The position numbers and the translations under genes were made by a program. A stretch of DNA of 64,000 bases from Isoalcanivorax pacificus W11-5 (GTDB taxonomy: Bacteria > Pseudomonadota > Gammaproteobacteria > Pseudomonadales > Alcanivoracaceae). The notes beneath the pieces are model-generated. The model was given only the letters and a program-made list of their open reading frames with translations, was not told the origin of the DNA and ran no database searches. The stretch lies in NCBI RefSeq assembly GCF_000299335.2, contig NZ_CP004387.1, positions 1-64,000 on the forward strand, written 5' to 3'. How positions within the stretch are numbered: position 1 is the first letter of the stretch; each line of letters begins with the position of its first letter. This document shows positions 1 to 11,116 of the stretch, piece by piece.

Positions 1-38
1 CCATTCACCCTCGTAAAGATAGAACTAAAGGCAGGGAC

Positions 39-1430
39 GTGTCCGAAGAGCTCTGGAATCGCTGTCTCGCGCGGCTGGAAGATGAGCTGCCCGCGCAGCA
101 GTACAGTATGTGGATCCGACCCTTGCAGGTGGTGGCCTCGGCGGATGGCGGCGAGCTGATATTGTTTGCGCCGAACCGCTTTATCGTTGACTGGGTGCGG
201 GACAAGTACCTGGAACGCATCGGTGAATTGCTGGGTGAACTGCAGACGGGGGCGCTGCCCACGCTGAATCTGAAAGTCGGTGCATCGCGGCCTTCCCGAC
301 CGGCAGTGACGCCGGCACCGGTTGCCACGCCGGCGCCCACACCCGCCGTCAACGCGCCGGTCCAGCCTCCCCGGGATACGGCAGCTTCCACCACGACGGC
401 AAAACATCGCAGCAATCTGAACAGCACTTTCCTGTTCGATAACTTCGTCGAAGGTAAATCCAATCGCATGGCCGCTGCTGCAGCCCAGCAGGTGGCCGAG
501 AACCCGGGTACCCACGGGTATAACCCGCTGCTGCTGTACGGTGGTGTGGGGCTGGGCAAGACCCACCTGATGCATGCGGTGGGCAACGGCCTGCTGAAGC
601 GGAATCCGAACGCGAAAGTGGTCTACCTGCACAGCGAACGCTTTGTGGCGGACATGATTTCGGCGCTGCGCAACAAGACCATCAATGAGTTCAAGCGCTT
701 CTACCGTACGGTGGATGCCCTGCTGATCGATGACATCCAGTTTTTCGCCGGCAAGGAACAGTCGCAGGAAGAGTTCTTCCATACCTTTAATGCCTTGCTG
801 GAAAACGGCCAGCAGATCATTCTTACCTGCGACAAGTTTCCGAAAGAGATTGATGGCCTGGAGGAGCGCCTGAAGAGCCGCTTCGGGTGGGGGCTGTCGC
901 AGCCGATGGAGCCGCCGGAGCTGGAAACACGGGTGGCGATCCTGAAAAAGAAGGCCGAGGAGGCGCGTATTGACCTGCCGAATGAGGCAGCCTTCTTTAT
1001 TGCACAGCGTATCCGGTCCAATGTGCGGGAGCTGGAAGGGGCGCTAAAACGCGTCATCGCCCATGTGCGCTTCACAGGCGCGCCGCTGGACATAGGCCTG
1101 GTCAAGGATGCCCTGCGTGATCTGCTCGCCATCCAGGCCCGTCAGGTGAGTGTGGACAACATCCAGCGCACCGTGGCCGAGTACTACAAGATCAAGATCG
1201 CTGACCTGCTCTCGCCACGCCGCAGCCGCTCGGTGGCCCGGCCGCGGCAGGTGGCCATGGCGTTGTCGAAGGAACTGACCAGCCACAGTCTGCCGGAGAT
1301 CGGGGATTCGTTCGGTGGCCGGGACCATACCACCGTGCTGCATGCGTGCAGGAAGGTGAAGGAGCTCCGTGAAGGCAGTACGGAGATTGAAGAGGATTAC
1401 CAGAATCTGCTGCGCAGTCTGACCTCCTGA
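39..1430 (+). CDS. dnaA: Chromosomal replication initiator protein DnaA
   Basis: DnaA binds DnaA boxes at oriC and opens the origin in its ATP form. The 463-residue product starts at a GTG and has the full family layout: an N-terminal DnaB-interaction domain (about 1-85), a Pro/Ala/Thr-rich linker (about 86-130), and an AAA+ domain with Walker [10 protein letters not shown] near residues 168-176 and Walker B LLIDDIQF near 228-235. The C-terminal domain carries the DnaA signature [11 protein letters not shown] near residue 427. It is the first gene of the dnaA-dnaN-recF-gyrB series. Only 38 bases upstream are in the window, so oriC and the promoter cannot be judged here. The identification is secure. 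Confidence 0.98.
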   Translation: MSEELWNRCLARLEDELPAQQYSMWIRPLQVVASADGGELILFAPNRFIVDWVRDKYLERIGELLGELQTGALPTLNLKVGASRPSRPAVTPAPVATPAPTPAVNAPVQPPRDTAASTTTAKHRSNLNSTFLFDNFVEGKSNRMAAAAAQQVAENPGTHGYNPLLLYGGVGLGKTHLMHAVGNGLLKRNPNAKVVYLHSERFVADMISALRNKTINEFKRFYRTVDALLIDDIQFFAGKEQSQEEFFHTFNALLENGQQIILTCDKFPKEIDGLEERLKSRFGWGLSQPMEPPELETRVAILKKKAEEARIDLPNEAAFFIAQRIRSNVRELEGALKRVIAHVRFTGAPLDIGLVKDALRDLLAIQARQVSVDNIQRTVAEYYKIKIADLLSPRRSRSVARPRQVAMALSKELTSHSLPEIGDSFGGRDHTTVLHACRKVKELREGSTEIEEDYQNLLRSLTS

Positions 1431-1458
1431 TAACCATGCAAAATGTAGGGGAATGCAT

Positions 1459-2559
1459 ATGAAATTCACCATCAACCGCGAGCTGCTGCTGAAGCCCCTG
1501 CAACAGGTGGCCGGGGTGGTTGAGCGGCGTCAGACATTGCCGGTGCTGTCCAATGTGCTGATTGAAGTGACGGACCAGCAATTGTCTGTCACCGGCACAG
1601 ACCTGGAGCTGGAACTGGTTGCCCGGCTGCCGCTGGAAGGTGAAGTCCAGTCCGGTGAGACGACCGTGCCAGCAAGAAAACTGCTCGATATCTGCAAGAG
1701 CCTGCCGGCGGAAGCCGATATCCGCCTGGAGGTGGACGGCGAACGGCTGGTGGTGCGTTCCGGTCGCAGCCGTTTCACCCTGTCCACGCTGCCTGCGTCC
1801 GAGTTTCCGAACCTCGAAGAGGAGGTGGGGGGCGCTCTGCTGGAAGTCGCGCCTGACCAGTTGCGCCGCCTGATCGACAGCACCGCGTTTTCCATGGCGC
1901 AGCAGGATGTACGTTACTACCTGAATGGCCTGCTGCTGGAACTGCGTAAAGGGCGTCTGCGCGCGGTGGCCACTGACGGTCACCGGCTGGCGATGTCTGA
2001 TGCGGAAGTGACTGGCATCAGCGACGACGCGCAGGTGATCATGCCTCGCAAGGGCGTGATGGAGCTGGCCCGTCTTCTGGGGGACAGCACTCAGCCGGTC
2101 AAGCTGACCGTGGGCAAGAACCACGTGCGGGTGATCGCCGGGGATGTGACCTTCACCTCCAAGCTGGTGGACGGCAAGTTTCCCGAGTACGAGCGGGTGA
2201 TTCCGCGCGAAGGCCAACGTCGGGTGATGGCGGATCGCGAGACGCTGCGCCAGGCACTTGGCCGTGTGGCCATCCTCTCCAACGAGAAATACCGCGGTGT
2301 GCGGATTCAGCTTTCTGATGCCAGCCTGCGGGTTCAGGCCAACAACCCGGAGCAGGAAGAGGCGGAAGAGGAAGTGTCCGTGGACTACCAGGGTTCGGAG
2401 CTGGAGATCGGCTTCAACGTCAGCTATTTGCTGGACGTGCTGAATACCTTGCACAGCACAGAGGTACAGATTCAGTTGGGTGACAGCAACAGCAGTGCGG
2501 TGATCGTCGATCCGAACGTCACTGCGACCTTGTACGTCGTCATGCCGATGCGGCTCTGA
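1459..2559 (+). CDS. dnaN: DNA polymerase III beta subunit (sliding clamp)
   Basis: This is the ring-shaped processivity clamp of DNA polymerase III. Two in-frame ATGs lie six bases apart (1453 and 1459). The second is chosen because AGGGGA at 1447-1452 sits at normal spacing from 1459 but would abut 1453, and because MKFTINREL is the usual family start. The product is 366 residues, the normal length, and ends in the typical VVMPMRL tail that lines the hydrophobic cleft region. It lies 28 bases after dnaA and is probably co-transcribed with it. Confidence 0.98.
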   Translation: MKFTINRELLLKPLQQVAGVVERRQTLPVLSNVLIEVTDQQLSVTGTDLELELVARLPLEGEVQSGETTVPARKLLDICKSLPAEADIRLEVDGERLVVRSGRSRFTLSTLPASEFPNLEEEVGGALLEVAPDQLRRLIDSTAFSMAQQDVRYYLNGLLLELRKGRLRAVATDGHRLAMSDAEVTGISDDAQVIMPRKGVMELARLLGDSTQPVKLTVGKNHVRVIAGDVTFTSKLVDGKFPEYERVIPREGQRRVMADRETLRQALGRVAILSNEKYRGVRIQLSDASLRVQANNPEQEEAEEEVSVDYQGSELEIGFNVSYLLDVLNTLHSTEVQIQLGDSNSSAVIVDPNVTATLYVVMPMRL

Positions 2560-2620
2560 TCGGACTGGACCTGCCGGGCGCGATTGATCTGACCCGGCAG
2601 GTCTGCTTCCCCCCCTCCCC

Positions 2621-3706
2621 ATGTTGCAGCGCCTCGCCCTCTCCTCTTTTCGCAATTACCAACAGGCTGAGTTTGTTCCCGGAGCCGGGGTCAATCTGGT
2701 TGTGGGTGATAACGGTTCTGGCAAAAGCAGCCTTCTGGAAGCGATTTACCTGCTGGGTTCCGGGCGCAGCTTCCGTACCAGTCGATTACAGCGATTGGTG
2801 AAGGAGTCCGCGCAGGATGCGGTGCTGTTTGCCGAGGTGATGAGCCATCAGGGTGTGATGCACCGGTTGGGGATGGCACGTAACCGCCAGGGATTTTCCG
2901 GTTTGAAACTGGACGGCGCAAACGTGCGGGGGTTGTCGGACCTGGCCCGGATCCTCCCGGTGCAGGCGTTTCATCCCGGGACGGTCGAGATTGTCGAGGG
3001 CCCTTCTTCGGCGCGGCGCCGCTACCTCGACTGGGGATTGTTCCACGTGGAACAATCTTTCCTCCCCCTCTGGCGGCAGCTCTACACGGCGCTGCAGCAG
3101 CGCAATCGGCTGCTCCGGAGCGGCCGGTTCCAACACCGGGAGATGCTGGTCTGGGATCAGCAAGTTGCTACGGTTTCTGGTAGAATCAGTCAGTTGCGCA
3201 GCGCCTATCTCACGGCGCTCAGCCCCCATCTCCAGGCGGTTCTGGGCCATATTGGTGAACTGCCGGAAGTGAGCATCAGCCTGTTCCCTGGCTGGCCGGA
3301 AGGCGAGGATCTGCAGGCCTTGCTGGCTGCTGATATTGAAAAGGACAGGCAACGAGGACATACAGGGCGCGGTGCCCACCGTGCGGAACTGCGCCTGACA
3401 ACAGCAGCTGGGCCAGTGCGGGATGTGTTCTCCAGGGGGCAAACCAAGACGCTGAGCTATGCATTGCTGTTGGCCCAGCTCTACCTGCTTGTGCACGGCC
3501 ACGGCGGCCAATGCCTGGTATTGGTGGACGACCTGGCATCTGAACTCGATAGCCAGCACAGCGCAGCGGTCCTGGCGGCGCTGAAAGACTTGAAGCAGCA
3601 GATGATCATCACCGCCCTGTCGGCAGATGCCTTGCCTGTTCAGGCAGAAGGCAACGGAACAAGAATGTTCCACGTGGAACATGGTGTGCTGAGACGCCTG
3701 GATTAA
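2621..3706 (+). CDS. recF: DNA replication and repair protein RecF
   Basis: RecF is an SMC-like ATPase that helps load RecA at single-strand gaps with RecO and RecR. The 361-residue product has Walker A GDNGSGKSS at residues 29-37, an ABC-type signature around FSRGQTKTLSYA near residue 270, and Walker B LVLVDDLASELD near residue 300. It follows dnaN and precedes gyrB, the classic order. Unusually, the gene contains two perfect ParB-binding palindromes, which force the peptide FHVE at two places in the protein (FHVEQ and FHVEH). Confidence 0.97.
   Translation: MLQRLALSSFRNYQQAEFVPGAGVNLVVGDNGSGKSSLLEAIYLLGSGRSFRTSRLQRLVKESAQDAVLFAEVMSHQGVMHRLGMARNRQGFSGLKLDGANVRGLSDLARILPVQAFHPGTVEIVEGPSSARRRYLDWGLFHVEQSFLPLWRQLYTALQQRNRLLRSGRFQHREMLVWDQQVATVSGRISQLRSAYLTALSPHLQAVLGHIGELPEVSISLFPGWPEGEDLQALLAADIEKDRQRGHTGRGAHRAELRLTTAAGPVRDVFSRGQTKTLSYALLLAQLYLLVHGHGGQCLVLVDDLASELDSQHSAAVLAALKDLKQQMIITALSADALPVQAEGNGTRMFHVEHGVLRRLD
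3039..3054. promoter_or_regulatory. parS site (ParB/Spo0J binding), copy 1
   Basis: The perfect 16-bp palindrome TGTTCCACGTGGAACA matches the Pseudomonas-type parS sequence exactly. Here the symmetry extends to 20 bp (3037-3056, ATTGTTCC...GGAACAAT). It lies in recF, about 3 kb from the start of dnaA. ParB is known to load at parS and recruit condensin for origin segregation. parA and parB are not in the window, so their presence is inferred. Confidence 0.88.
3666..3681. promoter_or_regulatory. parS site (ParB/Spo0J binding), copy 2
   Basis: This is a second exact copy of TGTTCCACGTGGAACA, 627 bp after the first, near the 3' end of recF. Two identical sites this close to dnaA match the origin-proximal parS clusters known in pseudomonads. 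Confidence 0.88.
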
Positions 3707-3734
3707 CGGGCGGCCCGGCACCAATAGTGGTTAA

Positions 3735-6176
<2,442 letters not shown>

Positions 6177-6193
6177 CCCGCTCCCCGCCTCCA

Positions 6194-6216
6194 CCCCGCA
6201 CCCAGGTGGTGCGGGG
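6194..6216 (+). terminator. Hairpin after gyrB
   Basis: CCCCGCACC pairs with GGTGCGGGG around a five-base loop, 18 bases after the gyrB stop codon. No T-run follows, so this is a possible terminator or mRNA 3' stabiliser rather than a textbook intrinsic terminator. Confidence 0.45.
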
Positions 6217-6361
6217 ACACCCGTCCCAGCAAGACACGTCAGAAAATAACAAAATTTGTGCCCCTCTTCTGGCGTGATCTCCTAACTTATTGAGAAAAAA
6301 CGGGAAAAAGGTGGCCCGTGGCTTGCAGTGGTGGTGTTGTCCGTTCGAGGGAGGATACGCC

Positions 6362-7141
6362 ATGCAAGGTGCACATCTGCTTCTGGTGGAAGCCTGCGCG
6401 CAACAGCGACGCGCCACGGCCGCGTTGCTGAAGGCACAGGGATATCGGGTCACGGACGTGGCGGACGGTGAAGGTTTTCTGCGCCAGTTGTCGCAGGCGC
6501 ACCATGATGCGGTACTGCTGGATCTGAATCTGCCGGACGAGGACGGGCTGGTGCTGCTGCGGCGCCTGCGCGCCCGGGGCAACATGCCGGTATTCGTCCT
6601 GTCCGGCCGCCAGGATGAACAGAGCCGGCTGGCTGCGCTGGAGCTGGGCGCGGACGACTACCTCAGCAAACCCTTCCTCGCCCGGGAACTGGTGCTGCGC
6701 CTTGGCAATTTTTTCAGTCGCCAGTGGCGTCCGGCCGGCAGGATGGGCGACGCGGTGACGGTGGGCCCCTGGCGGCTGTACAGCGGTGAACGGACTCTGC
6801 GCGATGGCGAAGGACACAGCGTGGCCCTGACGGCCGGGGAAAGCGATATTCTTACCGCCCTGGCCAATGCGGCCGGCCGCACGGTCTCCCGGGAACAACT
6901 GGCGGATGCATTGTCTGGCAGTATCGAGGGCAGCAGCCCGGAGACGGTGACGGTGCTGATCTATCGTCTGCGCAAAAAACTGGCCCTGCTCGCCGGCGAC
7001 AGCGCATCCGGACGCGCCTCGGTGATCATCACGGTGCCGGGACTGGGGTATCGGGTAGACAAGGCCCGTGAACCGGAACGCAGAGCAGCGCCCGCCATGG
7101 GGCAGGCGGCTTTGCCAGTCAGGCTGGCCAGCGTCGGGTAA
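6362..7141 (+). CDS. OmpR/PhoB-type response regulator, orphan, atypical receiver
   Basis: This is a 259-residue two-component regulator with a receiver domain (about 5-115) and a C-terminal winged helix (about 135-235, ending in a VPGLGYRVDK-type wing). The start is placed at the ATG at 6362 because GGAGGATACGCC precedes it; an upstream in-frame ATG at 6290 adds 24 unlikely residues. The phospho-acceptor D54 (LLDLNLPDEDG), S81 and K103 (YLSKPF) are present. The usual acidic pair after strand beta-1 is reduced to one residue: VEAC, with E10 but Ala at 11. That could weaken Mg2+ binding and phosphorylation. No histidine kinase is adjacent, so its partner and targets are unknown. Confidence 0.85.
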   Translation: MQGAHLLLVEACAQQRRATAALLKAQGYRVTDVADGEGFLRQLSQAHHDAVLLDLNLPDEDGLVLLRRLRARGNMPVFVLSGRQDEQSRLAALELGADDYLSKPFLARELVLRLGNFFSRQWRPAGRMGDAVTVGPWRLYSGERTLRDGEGHSVALTAGESDILTALANAAGRTVSREQLADALSGSIEGSSPETVTVLIYRLRKKLALLAGDSASGRASVIITVPGLGYRVDKAREPERRAAPAMGQAALPVRLASVG

Positions 7142-7204
7142 TCCCCTCGGAACATGGCCGGCGGAGGCCGGCAGGGCAACGCCGGACGGCGCTGCCCCTG
7201 GGCG

Positions 7205-7540
7205 TCAGACAGCGAAATCGTCCAGATTCTTGCCTTTCGCAAGCTCATCCTGCAGCCAGTTCGGGCGTTTGCCACGGCCGGACCAGGTCAGGTTCTCGTC
7301 TTTCGGATGACGGAACTTCACCGCCGCCGGCTTGCGTGTGCCCTTGCCAGCGCCACCGGCAGCAGGCTTGGCAATCCCCATCAGCTCTTCGATGGTCAGG
7401 CCGGCTTCGGCGGCAATCTTCTCGATTTCGGCCTTGGCATTGCGGATCGATTCGTTCTTCTTCTTCTCAATCAGGGTATTCGCGTCGGCGATCAGTTGCT
7501 CCAGCTCCGAAATCGACAACGGTGCGAGATTGATGTTCAT
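7205..7540 (-). CDS. H-NS family nucleoid-associated protein
   Basis: The 111-residue product has an N-terminal coiled-coil oligomerisation region (about 8-60, rich in Glu, Lys and Ala) and a C-terminal H-NS DNA-binding module. That module ends in TWSGRGKRPNWLQDEL, the minor-groove hook motif of H-NS, HvrA and BpH3-type proteins. Such proteins bind AT-rich, often foreign DNA and silence it, which is relevant to the AT-rich island at 41-45 kb. AAGGAA lies seven bases before the ATG. It is convergent with the response regulator and appears to be a single-gene unit. Confidence 0.88.
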   Translation of the reverse strand: MNINLAPLSISELEQLIADANTLIEKKKNESIRNAKAEIEKIAAEAGLTIEELMGIAKPAAGGAGKGTRKPAAVKFRHPKDENLTWSGRGKRPNWLQDELAKGKNLDDFAV

Positions 7541-7657
7541 AGGTATTCCTTGTTAACAGCGACAGACTGAATGCAGTGAGATTTGCGGGCAGCTAAGGTC
7601 ATTCTGGGCCATGGCGGCGAAGCCGACCGGACAGGGCAGCTACTCTAGCATGCTGTC

Positions 7658-7695
7658 AAAAAAGCACCATAGCCCGACCGGTGAAAAAGCCGGGC
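7658..7695 (-). terminator. Possible terminator of the glyQ-glyS-gmhB-plsC operon
   Basis: On the minus strand GCCCGGC (7689-7695) can pair with GTCGGGC (7672-7678), six of seven bases, and a T-run follows at 7658-7663 after an eight-base gap. The imperfect stem and the gap make this a weak call. The rest of the space between plsC and the H-NS gene shows no coding potential. Confidence 0.4.
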
Positions 7696-7706
7696 CGTCA
7701 GGCCGC

Positions 7707-8444
7707 TCAACGCGGCGGATTCAGGGCCTCAACATGGCGGCGCACCCAGTCTTCCACCTCGGTTGCGACGGCCTGTGCCTTGCGGCCAGCGGTCTCGATC
7801 GGCGGCCCGATCTCCAGCGTAACCGTGCCGGGGTAACGCATCAGTGAACGGGCGGGCCAGAAGCAGCCGGCGTTATGCGCGATGGGCACCACCCGCGCGC
7901 CGGCCTGGCAGGCCAGCATGGCGCCGCCGGCGTTGAAACGACCGACCTGCCCCGGCGCCTGGCGCGTGCCCTCAGGGAAAATCACCACGCTGGTGCCGTC
8001 CGCCAGACGCTTGCGGCCTGCGCGCAGAATCGTCTTCAGTGCGTCGCCCGGCTTGCTCCGGTCGATGGCAATCGGGTCCAGCAGCGCCAGCGCCCAGCCG
8101 AAAAAGGGGACCCACAGCAGCTCGCGCTTGAGCACGGTAGTCTGTGGAGCAATCAGCAACTGCAAAAAAAACGTTTCCCACTGGCTCTGGTGGTTGGCCA
8201 TCACCACCACGCTTTCACCGACGGGAATATTCTCGCGGCCACGCACCTCGACCTGAATGCCGTTGATGTGCCGCAGCAACCACAGGGCGCCAGCGGTCCA
8301 CAGGTTCACGAACGCATAGCGCTGGCGGAAATTCAGGAAGGGGGCAACCAGCAGGCACAACAGGCTGTGCACGATGCCGAGCAGATTGTAGACGAGAAAA
8401 AACAACAGGCTTCGCAGGCGGATATTGATACTGACAGCGGGCAT
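7707..8444 (-). CDS. plsC: 1-acyl-sn-glycerol-3-phosphate acyltransferase (PlsC family)
   Basis: A membrane-associated lysophosphatidate acyltransferase for phospholipid synthesis. The ATG at 8444 is preferred over an in-frame GTG at 8468, because AAGGAA lies six bases before it; this gives 245 residues. There is a hydrophobic N-terminus (about 10-37). The acyltransferase signature is NHQSQWE at 84-90, where Glu takes the place of the more common Asp of the HX4D motif. FPEGTR lies at 155-160. It is last in the glyQ-glyS-gmhB-plsC operon, an order familiar from pseudomonads. Confidence 0.88.
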   Translation of the reverse strand: MPAVSINIRLRSLLFFLVYNLLGIVHSLLCLLVAPFLNFRQRYAFVNLWTAGALWLLRHINGIQVEVRGRENIPVGESVVVMANHQSQWETFFLQLLIAPQTTVLKRELLWVPFFGWALALLDPIAIDRSKPGDALKTILRAGRKRLADGTSVVIFPEGTRQAPGQVGRFNAGGAMLACQAGARVVPIAHNAGCFWPARSLMRYPGTVTLEIGPPIETAGRKAQAVATEVEDWVRRHVEALNPPR

Positions 8445-8477
8445 CGGGAGTTCCTTGACGGCAGCCACAATGCCGCA

Positions 8478-9029
8478 TCATGACGTCAGGTGGTGGGCGA
8501 ACGCGGCAAGATTATCAAACACGGGTATATCGGCCAGTGGCGTGGGCAATCCTCTGGCGAGGGTGCGCTCGCCCTTGCCGCTACGCACCAGCACCGGCCG
8601 GCAATCCCGGGCCAGGCCGCATTCCAGATCGCGCAGGCTGTCGCCAACCAGCCAGGCACCCGTCACCGGATAGCCCAGATAGTCACGAATCTGGTCCAGC
8701 AGGCCGGGGCGCGGCTTGCGGCAGTCGCAATCGTCTTCGGGCGCGTGCGGGCAAAAGAAAACGCCGTCGATATGACCGCCGGCGCTTTCTACGGTGTGGT
8801 GCATTTTCGTGTGGATGGCATCGAGCGTGGCCAGATCATAATAGCCGCGCCCGACACCGGACTGGTTGGTGGCGACCACCACGGTGTAACCCGCCTGATT
8901 CAGGCGTGCGATGGCGTCGGCGGAACCGGTGATGGCGATCCACTCCGCCGGCGACTTGATGTAGTCATCCGAATCTTCGTTGATGACGCCGTCGCGATCG
9001 AGGATCACCAGTCTGTTTGCATCGGTCAT
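8478..9029 (-). CDS. gmhB: D-glycero-beta-D-manno-heptose 1,7-bisphosphate 7-phosphatase
   Basis: A HAD-superfamily phosphatase that removes the C7 phosphate during ADP-heptose synthesis for the lipopolysaccharide inner core. The 183-residue product has the catalytic DRDG motif with D11 and D13, the VATNQSGVGRG segment, and the Cys/His zinc loop of the GmhB family (CPHAPEDDCDC). Its start codon overlaps the glyS stop codon by one base, indicating translational coupling. Confidence 0.93.
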   Translation of the reverse strand: MTDANRLVILDRDGVINEDSDDYIKSPAEWIAITGSADAIARLNQAGYTVVVATNQSGVGRGYYDLATLDAIHTKMHHTVESAGGHIDGVFFCPHAPEDDCDCRKPRPGLLDQIRDYLGYPVTGAWLVGDSLRDLECGLARDCRPVLVRSGKGERTLARGLPTPLADIPVFDNLAAFAHHLTS

Positions 9030-11116
9030 CAGCCCAGCTCGGAAATATCCGCGACGTTCAGGAACAGGTCTCGCAGGAACGACAGCAGCGCCAGACGGTT
9101 GTCGCGGGTTGCGGCGTCATCGGCCATGACCATCACCTGGTCGAAGAAAGCATCCACGGGCTCGCGCAGGTCGGCCAGCATGGCCAGCAAGGCACGATAA
9201 TCACCCTTGTCGAGCAAGGGCTCAGCCGCTGCGTAGGCATCGACGACGGCGTTGGCCAGGTTCATCTCCGCATCTTCCACCAGCAGCGCGCCATCGATTT
9301 CATCGCCTGGTGCACTGTCCAGCTTGGCAAGGATATTGGCGACGCGCTTGTTGGCGGCGGCAAGTGCTTCTGCTTCCGGCCGCTGACGGAACGCGGCGAC
9401 GGCTTTGACGCGGCGGTCAAAATCCAGTGGCCGGGTCGGCTGCACCGCCAGCACGGACAGGATCACCGGTGTATCGATGCCCTGTTCCTGGTAATAGGCG
9501 CGATAGCGGCCATTGATGAACTCCAGTGCGTCACGTGCCGCGCCGGCATCAACACAATCACCCAGCAGCGCCACCGCCTGCTCTACCAGCATCTGGATAT
9601 CCAGCGGCAACTCGCATTCGATGATGGTGCGCAAGATACCGAGCGTTGCACGGCGCAGCGCATACGGATCCTTGTCGCCGGACGGCTTCTGGCCGATGCC
9701 GAAAATACCGACCAGCGTATCCAGCTTGTCGGCAATGGCCACGGCCTGGCCGGTACGAGTACCGGGCAGCGTGTCGCCGGCGAAGCGTGGCAGATACTGT
9801 TCCTTCAACGCGCAGGCCAGTTCTTCCGGCAGCCCTTCGTTGCGGGCCAGGTAATAACCCATGATGCCCTGCATGGTGTCGAACTCGTACACCATTTCAG
9901 AGGCAAGATCCGCCTTGCACAGCAGGCCGGCCTGTTCGGCCAGCGCCACATCCCCCCCGATCTGCCCGGCGATCACACCGGCCAGTTTCGAGATCCGGGC
10001 GCACTTGTCGGCGACCGTGCCCAGCTGTTGCTGGAACACCACATTGCGCAGCGGCTCGGCGTGCTGTGACAGTGTCTTGCGGCAATCGTTATCGTAGAAG
10101 AACGCGGCATCGGACAGGCGCGGGCGGATCACTTTCTCATTGCCGCTGATCACCACGGCCTTGTCGGTGCTGTCGATATTGCTGATGGTGATGAACGCAT
10201 TCATCAGCTTGCCGTCGTTGTCGACCACCGGGAAATACTTCTGGTGTTCCTGCATGGCGGTCATCAGCGCTTCCTGCGGTACGCGCAGGAAATCGGCATC
10301 AAACCGGCCGACCAGTGGCACCGGCCATTCCACCAGTGCGGTGACTTCATTGAGCAGGTCATCATCAATCACGGCCACGCCCCCCGCCTGCTGGCCAGCG
10401 CCCACGACCTGCGCGCGGATCATGTCGCGGCGGCGGGCGAAATCAGCGATCACATAGCCTTCTTTTTCCAGCCGGGCTTCATACTCGACGGGTTGCCGGA
10501 AAGTAATGGCATCCGGTGCGTGGAAGCGGTGGCCGTGGCTCACGGCGCCGGCAGCGAGATCCAGCAGGTTCAGCGGCAGCACGGTTTCACCCAGCAACCC
10601 CACCAGCCAGTGCACCGGGCGCACGAACTGGACCTTGCGCGCACCCCAGCGCATGCGCTTCGGGATGGGCAGGCGCTGCACGGATTGCGCCAGGAATTCC
10701 GGCAGCAGTTCAGCGGTGGTGCGGCCCTGTTCCTGAAGGCGCGCCACCAGCCAGGCACCCTTGTCGGTTTCCAGTGTGTCGAGCTGGTCGACGGTCAGGC
10801 CGACGGAGCTGGCAAACCCCTGCGCAGCACGGGTCGGGTTGCCGTCGCTGTCAAACGCTGCGCTCACGGCCGGACCACGGCGTTCGATGTCGCGGTCGGG
10901 CTGGCGGGTTTGCAAGGCGTCAATACGGAACGCCAGCCGGCGCGGGGCGGCAAAAATGTTCATCGCGCCGTGGCTGAGGCCCGCCTCGTCGATCTGGCGC
11001 AGCACTTCACCGGCGAAAGCTTCCGACAGCGCGGCCAGCGATTTCGGGGGGAGTTCTTCCGTGCCCAGCTCGATCAGCAGATCAGCGTGCGGAAGGGAAT
11101 GGGACGATGCGGACAT
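9029..11116 (-). CDS. glyS: Glycyl-tRNA synthetase beta subunit
   Basis: GlyS is the large subunit of the alpha2-beta2 bacterial glycyl-tRNA synthetase and provides tRNA binding and HD-like and anticodon-binding domains. The product is 695 residues, the usual length, and begins with the typical LLIELGTEELPPKSL segment. The HD-type region QAGLLCKADLASEMVYEF is near the middle, and the C-terminal anticodon-binding region is complete. It overlaps glyQ upstream by one base and gmhB downstream by one base. Confidence 0.97.
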   Translation of the reverse strand: MSASSHSLPHADLLIELGTEELPPKSLAALSEAFAGEVLRQIDEAGLSHGAMNIFAAPRRLAFRIDALQTRQPDRDIERRGPAVSAAFDSDGNPTRAAQGFASSVGLTVDQLDTLETDKGAWLVARLQEQGRTTAELLPEFLAQSVQRLPIPKRMRWGARKVQFVRPVHWLVGLLGETVLPLNLLDLAAGAVSHGHRFHAPDAITFRQPVEYEARLEKEGYVIADFARRRDMIRAQVVGAGQQAGGVAVIDDDLLNEVTALVEWPVPLVGRFDADFLRVPQEALMTAMQEHQKYFPVVDNDGKLMNAFITISNIDSTDKAVVISGNEKVIRPRLSDAAFFYDNDCRKTLSQHAEPLRNVVFQQQLGTVADKCARISKLAGVIAGQIGGDVALAEQAGLLCKADLASEMVYEFDTMQGIMGYYLARNEGLPEELACALKEQYLPRFAGDTLPGTRTGQAVAIADKLDTLVGIFGIGQKPSGDKDPYALRRATLGILRTIIECELPLDIQMLVEQAVALLGDCVDAGAARDALEFINGRYRAYYQEQGIDTPVILSVLAVQPTRPLDFDRRVKAVAAFRQRPEAEALAAANKRVANILAKLDSAPGDEIDGALLVEDAEMNLANAVVDAYAAAEPLLDKGDYRALLAMLADLREPVDAFFDQVMVMADDAATRDNRLALLSFLRDLFLNVADISELG

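Noticed and set aside
1192-2655. 487-codon open frame on the minus strand opposite dnaN
   Set aside because: It is the antisense shadow of dnaA/dnaN in high-GC DNA; rich in His, Gln and Arg, no family motifs, no ribosome-binding site.
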